Assembly: GCF_014648075.1 (NCBI RefSeq)
Contig: NZ_BMQK01000009.1
Span: 124,001-188,000, forward strand
Reading direction: 5' to 3'
From: Streptomyces ruber
GTDB taxonomy: Bacteria; Actinomycetota; Actinomycetes; Streptomycetales; Streptomycetaceae
DNA length: 64,000 bases
Shown here: piece by piece, positions 8,514-16,684 of the stretch
Numbering within the stretch: position 1 is the stretch's first letter
Layout: each line of letters begins with the position of its first letter
Notes under the pieces: generated by a model
The model's database searches: none
What the model was told of the DNA's origin: nothing
The model's input: the letters and a program-made list of their open reading frames with translations, nothing else
Position numbers and translations under genes: made by a program

Positions 8514-10106
8514 GTGGATCAGTTGGCCCTGCTGTTCGCCCTGCTGCTCGGGGCCCTGGTGAGCGTCCCGCTGGGAGAGCGGTGGGGGCTGCCCGCGCCG
8601 GTGCTGATGACGATCCTCGGAATCGTTCTCGCCCTGCCGGACTTCGTCCCCAACGTCGACATCACCCCCGACCTCATCCTGCCCGCGCTGCTGCCGCCCC
8701 TGCTGTACGCGGCGGTGCGCCGCACCTCGTGGCGGCAGTTCGCGGCCAACAAACGGCCGATCTTCCTGCTGGCGGTGGCGCTGGTCTTCGTGACGACGGC
8801 GGCCGTGGCCGCCGTCGCCCACGCGATCGTGCCGTGGCTGCCGATCGCCGCCGCCGTGGCGCTCGGCGCGCTCGTCGCGCCGCCCGACCCGGTGGCCGCC
8901 ACGGCCGTGGCGGCGAAGCTGGGGCTGCCGCGGCGGCTGGTGTCGATCCTGGAGGGCGAGGGGCTGTTCAACGACGTGACGGCCATCGTGCTGTACCACG
9001 TCGCGATCGCGGCCGCCGTCAGCGGGACGTTCTCCCTCTCGGAGGCCGGTCTCGAGCTGGTGCTGTCGGCCGTCGTCGCGGTCGCCCTCGGCCTGGCCCT
9101 GGGCTGGGCCGCGAACAGGCTGCTGAACATCCTCGGCGACGCCACCCTCCAGGTCGGGCTCACCCTGCTCGTGCCGTACGTCTCCTACGTGCTGGCCGAG
9201 GAGCTGCACGGGTCCGGGGTGCTCGCGGTGCTCACCACGGCGCTGTTCCTCTCCGAGTACGCCACCGACGCGGACGACGTCATGACCCGGCTCGCCGGGC
9301 ACACGTTCTGGGACGTGGTGGACACGCTGGTGACCGGGGTCGCGTTCGGGCTGATCGGCCTGGAGCTGCACAACGCGATCAGGACGGCGTCGGGGCGGTG
9401 GGAGGAGATGACCGGCTGGGCCCTGGCGATCCTGGCCGTCGTCGTCCTCGTACGGCTGCTGTGGCTGCTGCCGGCGACCTGGCTCACCCGGTGGCTGCAC
9501 GCCCGGCTGGACGAGGACCACGACGAGGACATCCCGCTGACCTGGCGGGAGACCGTGGTGATGTGGTGGTCCGGGATGCGGGGGGTGGCCTCCGCGGCGC
9601 TGGTGCTGGCGATTCCGCTGGAGCTGGAGAACGGGGAGCCGTTCCCGGGCCGGGAGGAGATGATCTTCATCGCCTTCGGGGTCGTCATGGGAACGCTGCT
9701 GATCCAGGGGCTCACACTGCCGTGGCTGGTCGGGCGGCTGGGGGTACGGGCCGACACCGAGGCCGAGAAGGAGTTCGAGAAGCAGCTCGCGATCCGGGCC
9801 GCCCGGGCCGCGAAACGGCGGCTCGCGGAGCTGAGGTCGGCGGAGGACCTGCCCGAGGAGCTCTCCGAGAAACTGCTCCAGCGGGCCTACGACATCGGCG
9901 CGCGGATCAGTCCGGACATCGGGCAGGACGTGCGCAAGGAGGGACACGAGGAGCGGGACCGCCGGATGAAGAAGGCACGGCGCATCCGGGGCGAGATGCT
10001 GAGCGCGGCCCGCCACGAGGTGCTGTCGGCCCGCAGCGAACCGGGCTCGGACCCCGAGATCGTGGACCGGGTGCTGCGGCACCTGGATGTACGGAGTCTG
10101 CGCTGA
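8514..10106 (+). CDS. CPA1-family Na+/H+ antiporter (NhaP-like)
   Basis: About twelve hydrophobic segments occupy the first ~410 residues, followed by a ~120-aa charged helical cytoplasmic tail. CPA1 motifs are PPDPVAATAV, GEGLFNDVTAIVLYH (the ND pair of the ion site) and GMRGVASAALVLA. The predicted role is exchange of Na+ or K+ for protons at the plasma membrane. The GTG at 8514 (VDQLALLFALLL) is chosen because GGAG lies 7 bases upstream. A longer in-frame GTG at 8460 would add 18 residues but lacks a convincing ribosome-binding site. Confidence 0.88.
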   Translation: MDQLALLFALLLGALVSVPLGERWGLPAPVLMTILGIVLALPDFVPNVDITPDLILPALLPPLLYAAVRRTSWRQFAANKRPIFLLAVALVFVTTAAVAAVAHAIVPWLPIAAAVALGALVAPPDPVAATAVAAKLGLPRRLVSILEGEGLFNDVTAIVLYHVAIAAAVSGTFSLSEAGLELVLSAVVAVALGLALGWAANRLLNILGDATLQVGLTLLVPYVSYVLAEELHGSGVLAVLTTALFLSEYATDADDVMTRLAGHTFWDVVDTLVTGVAFGLIGLELHNAIRTASGRWEEMTGWALAILAVVVLVRLLWLLPATWLTRWLHARLDEDHDEDIPLTWRETVVMWWSGMRGVASAALVLAIPLELENGEPFPGREEMIFIAFGVVMGTLLIQGLTLPWLVGRLGVRADTEAEKEFEKQLAIRAARAAKRRLAELRSAEDLPEELSEKLLQRAYDIGARISPDIGQDVRKEGHEERDRRMKKARRIRGEMLSAARHEVLSARSEPGSDPEIVDRVLRHLDVRSLR

Positions 10107-10548
10107 CGGAACTCTCGGGCCGGTCCCGGCGGTCCGGCCCCGCCCCTACGGCGGGTGCCCGGCAGCGCTGACCGCTGCGACGCGGTGCGTCGCGCGTGCG
10201 CGGGGGTGTGGGGGCGATACGTGTCGTGCCTGTCCGCCGGGGCGGCGGGTGGCCGTGTGCCTGTGGTGCCGTGCGCGGGCGGCCGTCGGCCCGTTCGGGG
10301 TCCCGGTGCCTGCCGCGGCGTGGTGCGTCCGTATGCGCGGTGCTGTGCGGCCGGCCTGTCGTGCCCGTCCGGGGCACGGCGGGGCGTCGGTCCCGTCCGT
10401 GGTGCTATGCGCGTGTCGGTGGGGCGGTCGGCCCGCGAGGGTCACGTCCGCGGCCGTGGAACGGGGGCGAGCGTCCCGCTGCGGGCGGTCCGCGCGGGAG
10501 GCCGGGGCAGGTCAGCGCGGCCCCCGCGCGGCTCTCGCCTGAGCTCCA
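10107..10548. other. 442-bp gap, no supported gene
   Basis: This stretch between the antiporter and the convergent mscS-like gene is extremely G-rich on the plus strand. It holds several overlapping open frames made only of Arg/Gly/Ala/Pro codons, with no plausible start context or family motif. No clear terminator hairpin was found. It may be decayed sequence. Confidence 0.6.
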
Positions 10549-11745
10549 TCAGCTCCGGCCCGGTCCCGCGTGCGGGGAGTCGTACGCGCGGTCGCGGGAC
10601 GCGGTGCGGGCGGCGGCGCCGCGCCCGTGGCCGTAGGAGCGGACGGGGCCGTCGCCGTTCCGGCCGTCCTGGCCGGTGGTCCTGCCGTCGAGCCGGACGG
10701 GCGAGCGCGCCGGCGGCAGCTCCGCCTCGGCCGTGCTGACGCGGGGCAGGGCGTACGGGTGCTCGTCGGCCAGCCAGCGGATCATCTGCTCGCGGACCTC
10801 CACCCGCACCGTCCAGACGTCGTCCGCGTCCTTCGCGGTCATCAGGGCCCGCACCTCCATGGTGCTCGGTGTGGTGTCCGTGACGACCAGGTTGTAGGCG
10901 CGGCCGTCCCAGGCCGGACACGCGCGCAGGATGTCGCGGAGCTTGTCGCGCATCGCGTCCAGGGGGGCCGAGTGGTCGAGGTGCCAGAAGACGATGCCGG
11001 TCATCTGCGGGGTGCCGCGCGACCAGTTCTCGAAGGGCTTGGACACGAAGTACGAGACGGGCATGGTGAGCCGGCGCTCGTCCCAGGTCCGCACCGTCAG
11101 GAACGTCAGCGTGACCTCCTCGACCGTGCCCCACTCGCCGTCCACCACCACGGTGTCGCCGATGCGCACCATGTCGCCGAAGGCGATCTGGAACCCGGCG
11201 AACATGTTGCCGAGCGTCGACTGCGCGGCCACACCGGCGACGATGCCGATGATGCCCGCCGAGGCGAGCAGCGAGGCGCCGGCCGCGCGCATCGCGGGGA
11301 ACGTCAGCAGCATGGCCGCCACCGCCACCACGCCGACGATCGCGGAGACGACCCGCATGATCAGCGAGACCTGGGTGCGCACCCGGCGGACCCGCGCGGG
11401 GTCGCGGTGGGCCCGCGCGTAGTGGCTGTAGGACGTCTCGACCACCGCGGCCGCGATCCGGATCATCAGCCAGGCGACGGACCCGATCAGCACCAGCGTC
11501 AGGATCCGGCCGACGGCGGCCTCGATCCTCGGGTCCCTGATCACCTGGTCGTACGCGCCTCTGAGCAGGCCCACGCACAGGACGAGCTGGTAGGGGATGC
11601 GGGCGCGGCGCAGCAGACCCCACAGCGGGGTCTCGTGATGCCGTTCGTCCGCTTTGCGCAGCAGGCGGTCGGTGACCCACCCTATGAGCAGGGTGAGCAG
11701 CACCGCGCCGCCCACCACCACCAGTGGGCGCAGTACGTTCTCCAT
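10549..11745 (-). CDS. MscS-family mechanosensitive ion channel
   Basis: Four or five hydrophobic segments end in the pore-lining helix region GIIGIVAGVAAQSTLGNMFAGFQIAFGDMVRIGD, the MscS signature. A beta domain follows (VVVDGEWGTVEEVTLTFLTVRTWDERRLTMP) and then an Arg/Gly-rich tail. Such channels open on hypo-osmotic shock. The ATG at 11745 (MENVLRPLVV) is preferred because a -10-like TACGTT (minus strand, 11758-11753) ends 7 bases before it, suggesting a leaderless mRNA. A GTG seven codons upstream is the alternative. Confidence 0.9.
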   Translation of the reverse strand: MENVLRPLVVVGGAVLLTLLIGWVTDRLLRKADERHHETPLWGLLRRARIPYQLVLCVGLLRGAYDQVIRDPRIEAAVGRILTLVLIGSVAWLMIRIAAAVVETSYSHYARAHRDPARVRRVRTQVSLIMRVVSAIVGVVAVAAMLLTFPAMRAAGASLLASAGIIGIVAGVAAQSTLGNMFAGFQIAFGDMVRIGDTVVVDGEWGTVEEVTLTFLTVRTWDERRLTMPVSYFVSKPFENWSRGTPQMTGIVFWHLDHSAPLDAMRDKLRDILRACPAWDGRAYNLVVTDTTPSTMEVRALMTAKDADDVWTVRVEVREQMIRWLADEHPYALPRVSTAEAELPPARSPVRLDGRTTGQDGRNGDGPVRSYGHGRGAAARTASRDRAYDSPHAGPGRS

Positions 11746-11814
11746 GCCATCGAACGTAACCGGCACAGGCGGTCATGAACCTGTGTTCTCGGCGAGAACG
11801 TGGGTACAGGCGCC

Positions 11815-11866
11815 AGGTCCGGGCGTCGGGTCCGGGTGTCAGGTCCGGGTATCAGGTCCGGGCGTC
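11815..11866. repeat. Four 13-bp tandem repeats
   Basis: Four consecutive 13-bp units (RGGTCCGGGYRTC, 52 bp) lie between the mscS-like gene and the divergent hydrolase. They are non-coding and end about 25 bases before the hydrolase -10 element. Confidence 0.75.
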
Positions 11867-11902
11867 GGCCGGGATGCCGGTGCCTGCTGGCACCATGGCT
11901 CC

Positions 11903-12472
11903 ATGAACATCATGCTCTTCCACTCGGTCTACGGCCCCCGCCCGGCCGTGCGGACCGCCGCCGACCGGCTGCGCGCGGCGGGACACGAGGTGTGGACGCC
12001 CGACCTGTTCGAGGGCCACACCTTCGATGACATGGAGGAGGCCAAGGCCTTCAACGACGGCATCGGCAAGGACGAGCTGCTCAGGCGGGCGGTGCTGGCC
12101 GCGGCCCCCTACTCGGAGCGGGGCCTGGTCTATGCCGGGTTCTCGCTCGGCGCGGCCGTCGCGCAGACGCTGGCGCTCGGCGACGACAAGGCCCGCGGGC
12201 TGCTGCTCCTGCACGGCACGTCCGACATCGCGGAGAACGCCTCGGTGGACGAGCTGCCCGTCCAGCTGCACGTCGCCGAGCCCGATCCGTTCGAGCCGGA
12301 CGACTGGCTGAGCGCGTGGTACCTGCGGATGCGGCGGACGGGCGCGGACGTGGAGGTCCACCGCTACCGCGGCGCCGGGCACCTCTACACCGACCCGGAG
12401 CTGCCGGACTACGACGAGGAGGCGGCCGAGGCCACCTGGAAGGTGGCGCTCGGCTTCCTCGGCAGTCTGTGA
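11903..12472 (+). CDS. Dienelactone-hydrolase-family alpha/beta hydrolase
   Basis: A 189-aa alpha/beta hydrolase fold protein beginning MNIMLFHSVYGPRPAV. The nucleophile elbow is GFSLG (Ser where classical dienelactone hydrolases have Cys), an Asp-rich loop EPDPFEPDDW may supply the acid, and GAGHLYTD supplies the His. The substrate is unknown. The ATG lies 6 bases after CACCAT, a -10-like hexamer, with no Shine-Dalgarno sequence, so it is a leaderless candidate. Confidence 0.8.
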   Translation: MNIMLFHSVYGPRPAVRTAADRLRAAGHEVWTPDLFEGHTFDDMEEAKAFNDGIGKDELLRRAVLAAAPYSERGLVYAGFSLGAAVAQTLALGDDKARGLLLLHGTSDIAENASVDELPVQLHVAEPDPFEPDDWLSAWYLRMRRTGADVEVHRYRGAGHLYTDPELPDYDEEAAEATWKVALGFLGSL

Positions 12473-12494
12473 CAGTCCGTGGGACAGGATCCGG

Positions 12495-13197
12495 TCAGCC
12501 CACCGGGTCGTACACCCGCTCCACCTTCCGCGTGCCGCTGCGCGTACGGTACGGGCGCGCCCGGGACGAGGTCGCGCCGGCCCGCGTGCGGTCGGAGAGC
12601 ACGTAGTGGGCCATCTGCGCGCGCTCGGCGGTGACGTCCAGGACGCCGTAGCCGTGCCGGTCGGTGCCGACCCGCTGGACGTGCCGGTTGGTGGCGCGGA
12701 TCAGCGCGGCGGCCGCGGCCGTGACGGTGCCGTACGAGGATCTCGCGGCGGTCGTCGGTGTAGTCGTCCCACCGGCGGGGGAAGAGGGCGGGATCATCAC
12801 CGGGTTGCCGACCAGCCGCCAGGTCGTGTCCGCGGACGACGGGCCCGCCTTCAGCCGGTCCAGCTGGGCCCGCCCCGTCACCGTACGGTCGGGGTCGTCG
12901 CCGGCCGGCACCTGCTGGGAGCGGAACGACGCAGGTCGAGCAGGGAGAGGCCGGCCGGCTTCCCGAAGCGCGGCCGGCGGTAGGTGGAGGCGACGCCGTG
13001 CAGGAAGGCGGGTGCGTGGGCGGGTGCGGCCTGTGCCGGGACCGCGGCGGCCGGCGGGGCCGCGAGGACGGCTCCGGCCACGGCCGCCTTGACGACCGTA
13101 CGGCGGCGCGGCGCGGCGCGGGGAGGACCGGGCCGGGGGCGTCCGGGACGTCCGGGTGGCCGGCGGAGTCGGTGAGGCGTCCGATGCGACGGGTCAC
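12495..13197 (-). pseudogene. Decayed secreted PhoD-type alkaline phosphatase
   Basis: Family pieces occur in order on the minus strand but in different frames. There is a GTG start with MTRRIGRLTDSAGHPD, then a twin-arginine signal RRRTVVKAAVAGAVLAA, then APAFLHGVAS, then YRRPRFGKPAGLSLLDLR, then SFRSQQVPAGDDPDRTV...TWRLVGNPVMI, then WDDYTDDRREIL, and finally RHVQRVGTDRHGYGVLDVTAERAQM to the stop. At least three frame changes and at least two internal deletions are needed; the catalytic middle that should follow HGVAS is gone. About 700 bp remain of a gene that is normally near 1.6 kb. The reconstruction rests on remembered family sequence and has not been aligned. No intact product is possible. 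Confidence 0.85.
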
Positions 13198-13325
13198 GGC
13201 CGATCGCACTACTGATCGTCCCGCTCTCCGGGCAGCCGGAGAGCGCGCTGCGTACGGCGCGTGCGGGCGAACCGCGAAGAGTTCGCCCGCACGTCCGCCG
13301 CGCGTCGCCCGACCGGGACCGGCGC

Positions 13326-14126
13326 CTACTTGGTGACGCCCGCGTCCTTCAGGGCCGTCGCCCAGCCCGCGGCGTCGGACGGGATCTCGATCTTCTTGTC
13401 GTTGATCTTGACGGTGGGCGTCGAGTCGACGCCCTCGGCGTCGTCGAAGGCCTTGCTCATCCGCATCGCCCAGGCGTCGTACGTGCCCTTCTCGACCGCG
13501 TCCTGGAACTTGGTGTTGCCCTTCAGCTCGTCCACCGTGTCGGCCACCTTGATCAGGTAGTCGTTCTTGGCGAACTCGTCCGTGGACTCCTCGGGGTGGT
13601 ACTCCGCCGAGTACAGCGCGGTCTTGTAGTCGATGAACGCCTCGGGGCTGACGTTCAGGGCGGCGCCGAGCGCGCTCAGCGCGTTCTTGGAGCCCTCGCC
13701 GCCGAGGTTGCCGTCGAGGAAGGTGCCGAGGGTGAACTGGAGCTTGTAGCTGCCGTCCTCCATGCCCTTGTTGACGGCCTCGCCGAGGGTCTGCTCGAAG
13801 TTGGCGCAGCCCGGGCAGCGCGGGTCCTCGTAGAGGTGGACCACGTTGTCGGTCTCCGAGTCGCCGACCACCACGGTGGTGCCGTCCTTGCCCGAGGTGT
13901 TGGCCGGGGCGACCACCTTGGCGTCGGCCGCCGCCTCCCACTTCGTGGGCTGGTTGCCCTGCACGACGGCGTAGCCGATGCCGCCGGCTATCGCGAGGAC
14001 GGCGACGATCGAGCCGGCGACGATCGCCTGCCGCTTCGCCTTGTCGCGCTTGGCCTGCCGCTCGCGCTCCTGGCGCAGCCGCTCCCGGGCCGCCGTCTTC
14101 GCCGCCTGGCTGTTCCTCTTGCTCAT
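13326..14126 (-). CDS. Membrane-anchored DsbA-like thioredoxin-fold protein
   Basis: The N-terminus is highly charged (KRNSQAAKTAARERLRQERE), then one transmembrane segment (about 36-58), then an extracytoplasmic thioredoxin-fold domain with the CxxC site RCPGC in EDPRCPGCANFEQ. The helical insert and the cis-Pro region TPTVKIND mark the DsbA/thioredoxin_4 family, which handles protein thiols outside the membrane. The ATG at 14126 has a GGAGA ribosome-binding site. It may form a unit with the membrane protein upstream. A paralog with RCPAC is at 43834. Confidence 0.9.
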   Translation of the reverse strand: MSKRNSQAAKTAARERLRQERERQAKRDKAKRQAIVAGSIVAVLAIAGGIGYAVVQGNQPTKWEAAADAKVVAPANTSGKDGTTVVVGDSETDNVVHLYEDPRCPGCANFEQTLGEAVNKGMEDGSYKLQFTLGTFLDGNLGGEGSKNALSALGAALNVSPEAFIDYKTALYSAEYHPEESTDEFAKNDYLIKVADTVDELKGNTKFQDAVEKGTYDAWAMRMSKAFDDAEGVDSTPTVKINDKKIEIPSDAAGWATALKDAGVTK

Positions 14127-14210
14127 GATGCTGGTCTCCCTGGGGACGCGCACAGGGCGTGCGCGGGGTGCTTGTCGGGGGGAACTGCGCTCGGTCGCCG
14201 TGCCCGCCGG

Positions 14211-14897
14211 TCAGGCGGCAGCGGCGGCCGGGCACGGCGGCCCGCGCCGTCCCAGGGAGTACGTGAGGAGCAGCGTGCGCGCGGCGGCGGGGCGGCGCAC
14301 GGGGCGCGGCATCCGGCGGCGCGCCGGGGCCGGCCGTACCGTGACCGCGGCGACCGCGAGCAGCAGCGGCCGGAAACCCGCCGCGACCGTCGCGCCCAGC
14401 AGCTGGGCCAGCGCCCGCTCGCCGCGGCGCAGCCAGGCTGCCGCCAGCAGCCCCACGCCGACGTGCGTGGCGAGCAGCAGCCAGGCGGCGGCGGGGTCGG
14501 CGTCGGCGAGCAGCACCGCCGCGGGGGAGGGGTCGCCGGTCATCCGGGCCAGCGGGGCGCCGACGTCACCGGCGCACAGCACGTCGAGCCCGATCGAGCG
14601 CAGCGGGCCCGCGACGGGGCCGCCCGTGGCGCCGTAGCAGGCGTGCTGGCCCGCGGTGAACAGGGTGTCGGCGGCCAGCTCCAGCGGGATCAGCAGGGCG
14701 GCGATCCGTCCGAAGCCGCGCTCGCGGCCCGCCAGGGCGTACGCGATCAGGAAGACGGCGGCGGCTATGGCGGCCACCGTGGGCAGCGGCAGCGGCACCC
14801 CGGACAGCAGGACGTGCGACGCGGTGCTGAGCGTCACGACCAGCGCCGTGAACAGCGCCGCGCGCACGGCTCTGACTGGGGTCCCGGACATGTCCAT
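14211..14897 (-). CDS. Hypothetical multi-pass membrane protein
   Basis: 228 residues with about five hydrophobic segments (LFTALVVTLS, VAAIAAAVFLIAYAL, AAALLIPLELAA and others), then an Arg/Pro-rich cytoplasmic-looking tail. A loop contains two Cys (HACYG and VLCAG). The family is not recognised. It lies 84 bp upstream of the DsbA-like gene in the same direction, so a thiol- or metal-related role is possible but unproven. ATG 14897 or the second ATG at 14891 could be the start. Confidence 0.6.
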   Translation of the reverse strand: MDMSGTPVRAVRAALFTALVVTLSTASHVLLSGVPLPLPTVAAIAAAVFLIAYALAGRERGFGRIAALLIPLELAADTLFTAGQHACYGATGGPVAGPLRSIGLDVLCAGDVGAPLARMTGDPSPAAVLLADADPAAAWLLLATHVGVGLLAAAWLRRGERALAQLLGATVAAGFRPLLLAVAAVTVRPAPARRRMPRPVRRPAAARTLLLTYSLGRRGPPCPAAAAA

Positions 14898-14989
14898 AAC
14901 GCTGTCGAGTGTCCCACGGGCCCGCGTAAAAGACCCCTAAAGGGGCCGGGGTCCCGGTGCGGGGTCCGTGGGACGGGGGACGCGGACGG

Positions 14990-16330
14990 TCACAGACCGG
15001 GGATCCGGCCGTTGCGGAACAGGTCCACGAAGATCTGGTGGTCCATGCGCGCGCGTGCGCCGTAGGCGTGCGCGAAGTCCACCAGCAGGGGCGCGAAGCC
15101 GTCCTCGTCGGCCGCGATCGCCGCGTCGATCGCCCGTTCGGTGGAGAACGGCACCAGGGACTCGCCGGACTGGTCGTCCGCCGCCGCGTGCATCGCGGCG
15201 GTGGCCCGGCCCAGATCGGCGACGACGAGCGCGATCTCCTCCGGGTCGTCGATGTCGCTCCAGTCCAGGTCGACCGCGTACGGCGACACCTCGGCGACGA
15301 GCTGGCCGGCGCCGTCCAGCTCGGTCCAGCCGAGCCACGGGTCGGCGTGCGCCTGGAGGGCGCGCTGCGAGATCACCGTGCGGTGGCCCTCGTGCAGGAA
15401 GTACTCCCGGATCGCGGGGTCCGTGACGTGGCGGGAGACCGCCGGGGTCTGGGCCTGCTTGACGTAGATCACCACGTCGTTCTCCAGGGCGTCGCTGTTG
15501 CCCTCCAGGAGGATGTTGTACGACGGCAGGCCCGCGGACCCGATGCCGATGCCGCGGCGGCCGACCACGTCCTTCACCCGGTACGAGTCCGGGCGGGCGA
15601 GCGAGGACTCCGGCAGCGTCTCCAGATAGCCGTCGAAGGCCGCGAGCACCTTGTAGCGGGTGGCCGCGTCCAGCTCGACGGAGCCGCCGCCGGGCGCGAA
15701 GCGGCGCTCGAAGTCGCGGATCTCGGTCATCGTCTCCAGCAGCCCGAAGCGGGTGAGCGAACGGGCCACGCGCAGCGCCTCCAGCAGCGGGCCCTCGGCG
15801 GTGTCGAGCGTGAACGGCGGGACCTCGTCGTGCTTGGCGCCCGTCGCGAGGGCGCGGATCCGCTCCCGGTACGCCTCCGCGTACACCCGTACCAGTCGGG
15901 TGATCTGCTCGTCACTGAGCGCCTTGGCGTAGCCGATCAGCGCGACCGAGGCCGCGAACCGCTTGAGGTCCCAGGTGAAGGGGCCGACGTAGGCCTCGTC
16001 GAAGTCGTTGACGTTGAAGACCAGCCGGCCCTGGGAGTTCATGTAGGTGCCGAAGTTCTCCGCGTGGAGATCGCCGTGGATCCACACGCGCGAGGTGCGG
16101 TCGTCCAGGTACGGTCCGCCGGCGCGGTCCGCCCCGTCCGCCCCGTCTGCGAGGTCTCGGTAGAAGAGGCTCGCCGTGCCGCGGTAGAAGGCGAACGCGG
16201 AGGCCGCCATCTTCCGGAACTTCACCCGGAAGGCGGCCGGATCGGCGGCCAGGAGCTCACCGAAGGCGGTGTGGATCACGTCGAGGATCTGCTCGCCGCG
16301 TCGCTCGGCGTCGAGCTGCGGAACCGGCAT
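14990..16330 (-). CDS. DUF2252 family protein
   Basis: A 446-aa cytoplasmic protein with the DUF2252 pattern: KMAASAFAFYRG near the N-terminus, RVWIHGDLHAENFGTY, FNVNDFDEAYVGPFTWDLKR and RHVTDPAIREYFLHEGHRTV. The HGDLHAENF and NDFDE motifs resemble the catalytic and metal sites of aminoglycoside-phosphotransferase-like kinases, so a kinase-like fold is likely. The substrate is unknown. The ATG at 16330 has AGGAGG about 10 bases upstream. Confidence 0.88.
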   Translation of the reverse strand: MPVPQLDAERRGEQILDVIHTAFGELLAADPAAFRVKFRKMAASAFAFYRGTASLFYRDLADGADGADRAGGPYLDDRTSRVWIHGDLHAENFGTYMNSQGRLVFNVNDFDEAYVGPFTWDLKRFAASVALIGYAKALSDEQITRLVRVYAEAYRERIRALATGAKHDEVPPFTLDTAEGPLLEALRVARSLTRFGLLETMTEIRDFERRFAPGGGSVELDAATRYKVLAAFDGYLETLPESSLARPDSYRVKDVVGRRGIGIGSAGLPSYNILLEGNSDALENDVVIYVKQAQTPAVSRHVTDPAIREYFLHEGHRTVISQRALQAHADPWLGWTELDGAGQLVAEVSPYAVDLDWSDIDDPEEIALVVADLGRATAAMHAAADDQSGESLVPFSTERAIDAAIAADEDGFAPLLVDFAHAYGARARMDHQIFVDLFRNGRIPGL

Positions 16331-16684
16331 CGCTGGGTGCCTCCTGGTACGGGTGGTGTGTGACGTGGGGAACAGGGATGCCGTCCGAGGGCGACGAGTC
16401 CTTCGCAGCCTCCAACGACCGGCGACGCCCGCGAGTGCCCGCGCCACGCCGACGGCGGTCCCGGACGGGACCGTACTCCGCCCGGGAGGAATCCGCGGAC
16501 GACGCCGGGACACGCCGTGCGCGGGACTCGCGGTGTCGGGGAGACCCCGTCGGGTGCCTGCCGGGAGGCATAGACTTCTTCGCTGTCCCCCGGACTGCCC
16601 GCAGCCCGCCGGACCCCCCGCCCCGCACCACGGCGCGCCCCGCCGCGGTGCGCCCGCCGACCCGCTGACCAGGAGGCCCAAGCC
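16331..16684 (+). promoter_or_regulatory. Divergent intergenic region with dnaE promoter
   Basis: This 354-bp gap separates the divergent DUF2252 gene and dnaE. The best promoter element is TAGACT (16571-16576), a good actinobacterial -10 on the plus strand, placing a start near 16583 and a ~100-nt dnaE leader. No clear -35 is present. Nothing else is supported here. Confidence 0.55.

Noticed and set aside
10087..10636. Several overlapping Arg/Gly/Cys-rich frames in the antiporter-mscS gap
   Set aside because: No ribosome-binding sites, no family resemblance, and mutually overlapping in several frames, as expected of very GC-rich non-coding DNA.
12409..14235. 608-codon minus-strand frame covering the phosphatase remnant and the DsbA-like gene
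   Set aside because: It is out of frame with the DsbA-like gene, and only fragments of it match pieces of the decayed phosphatase.
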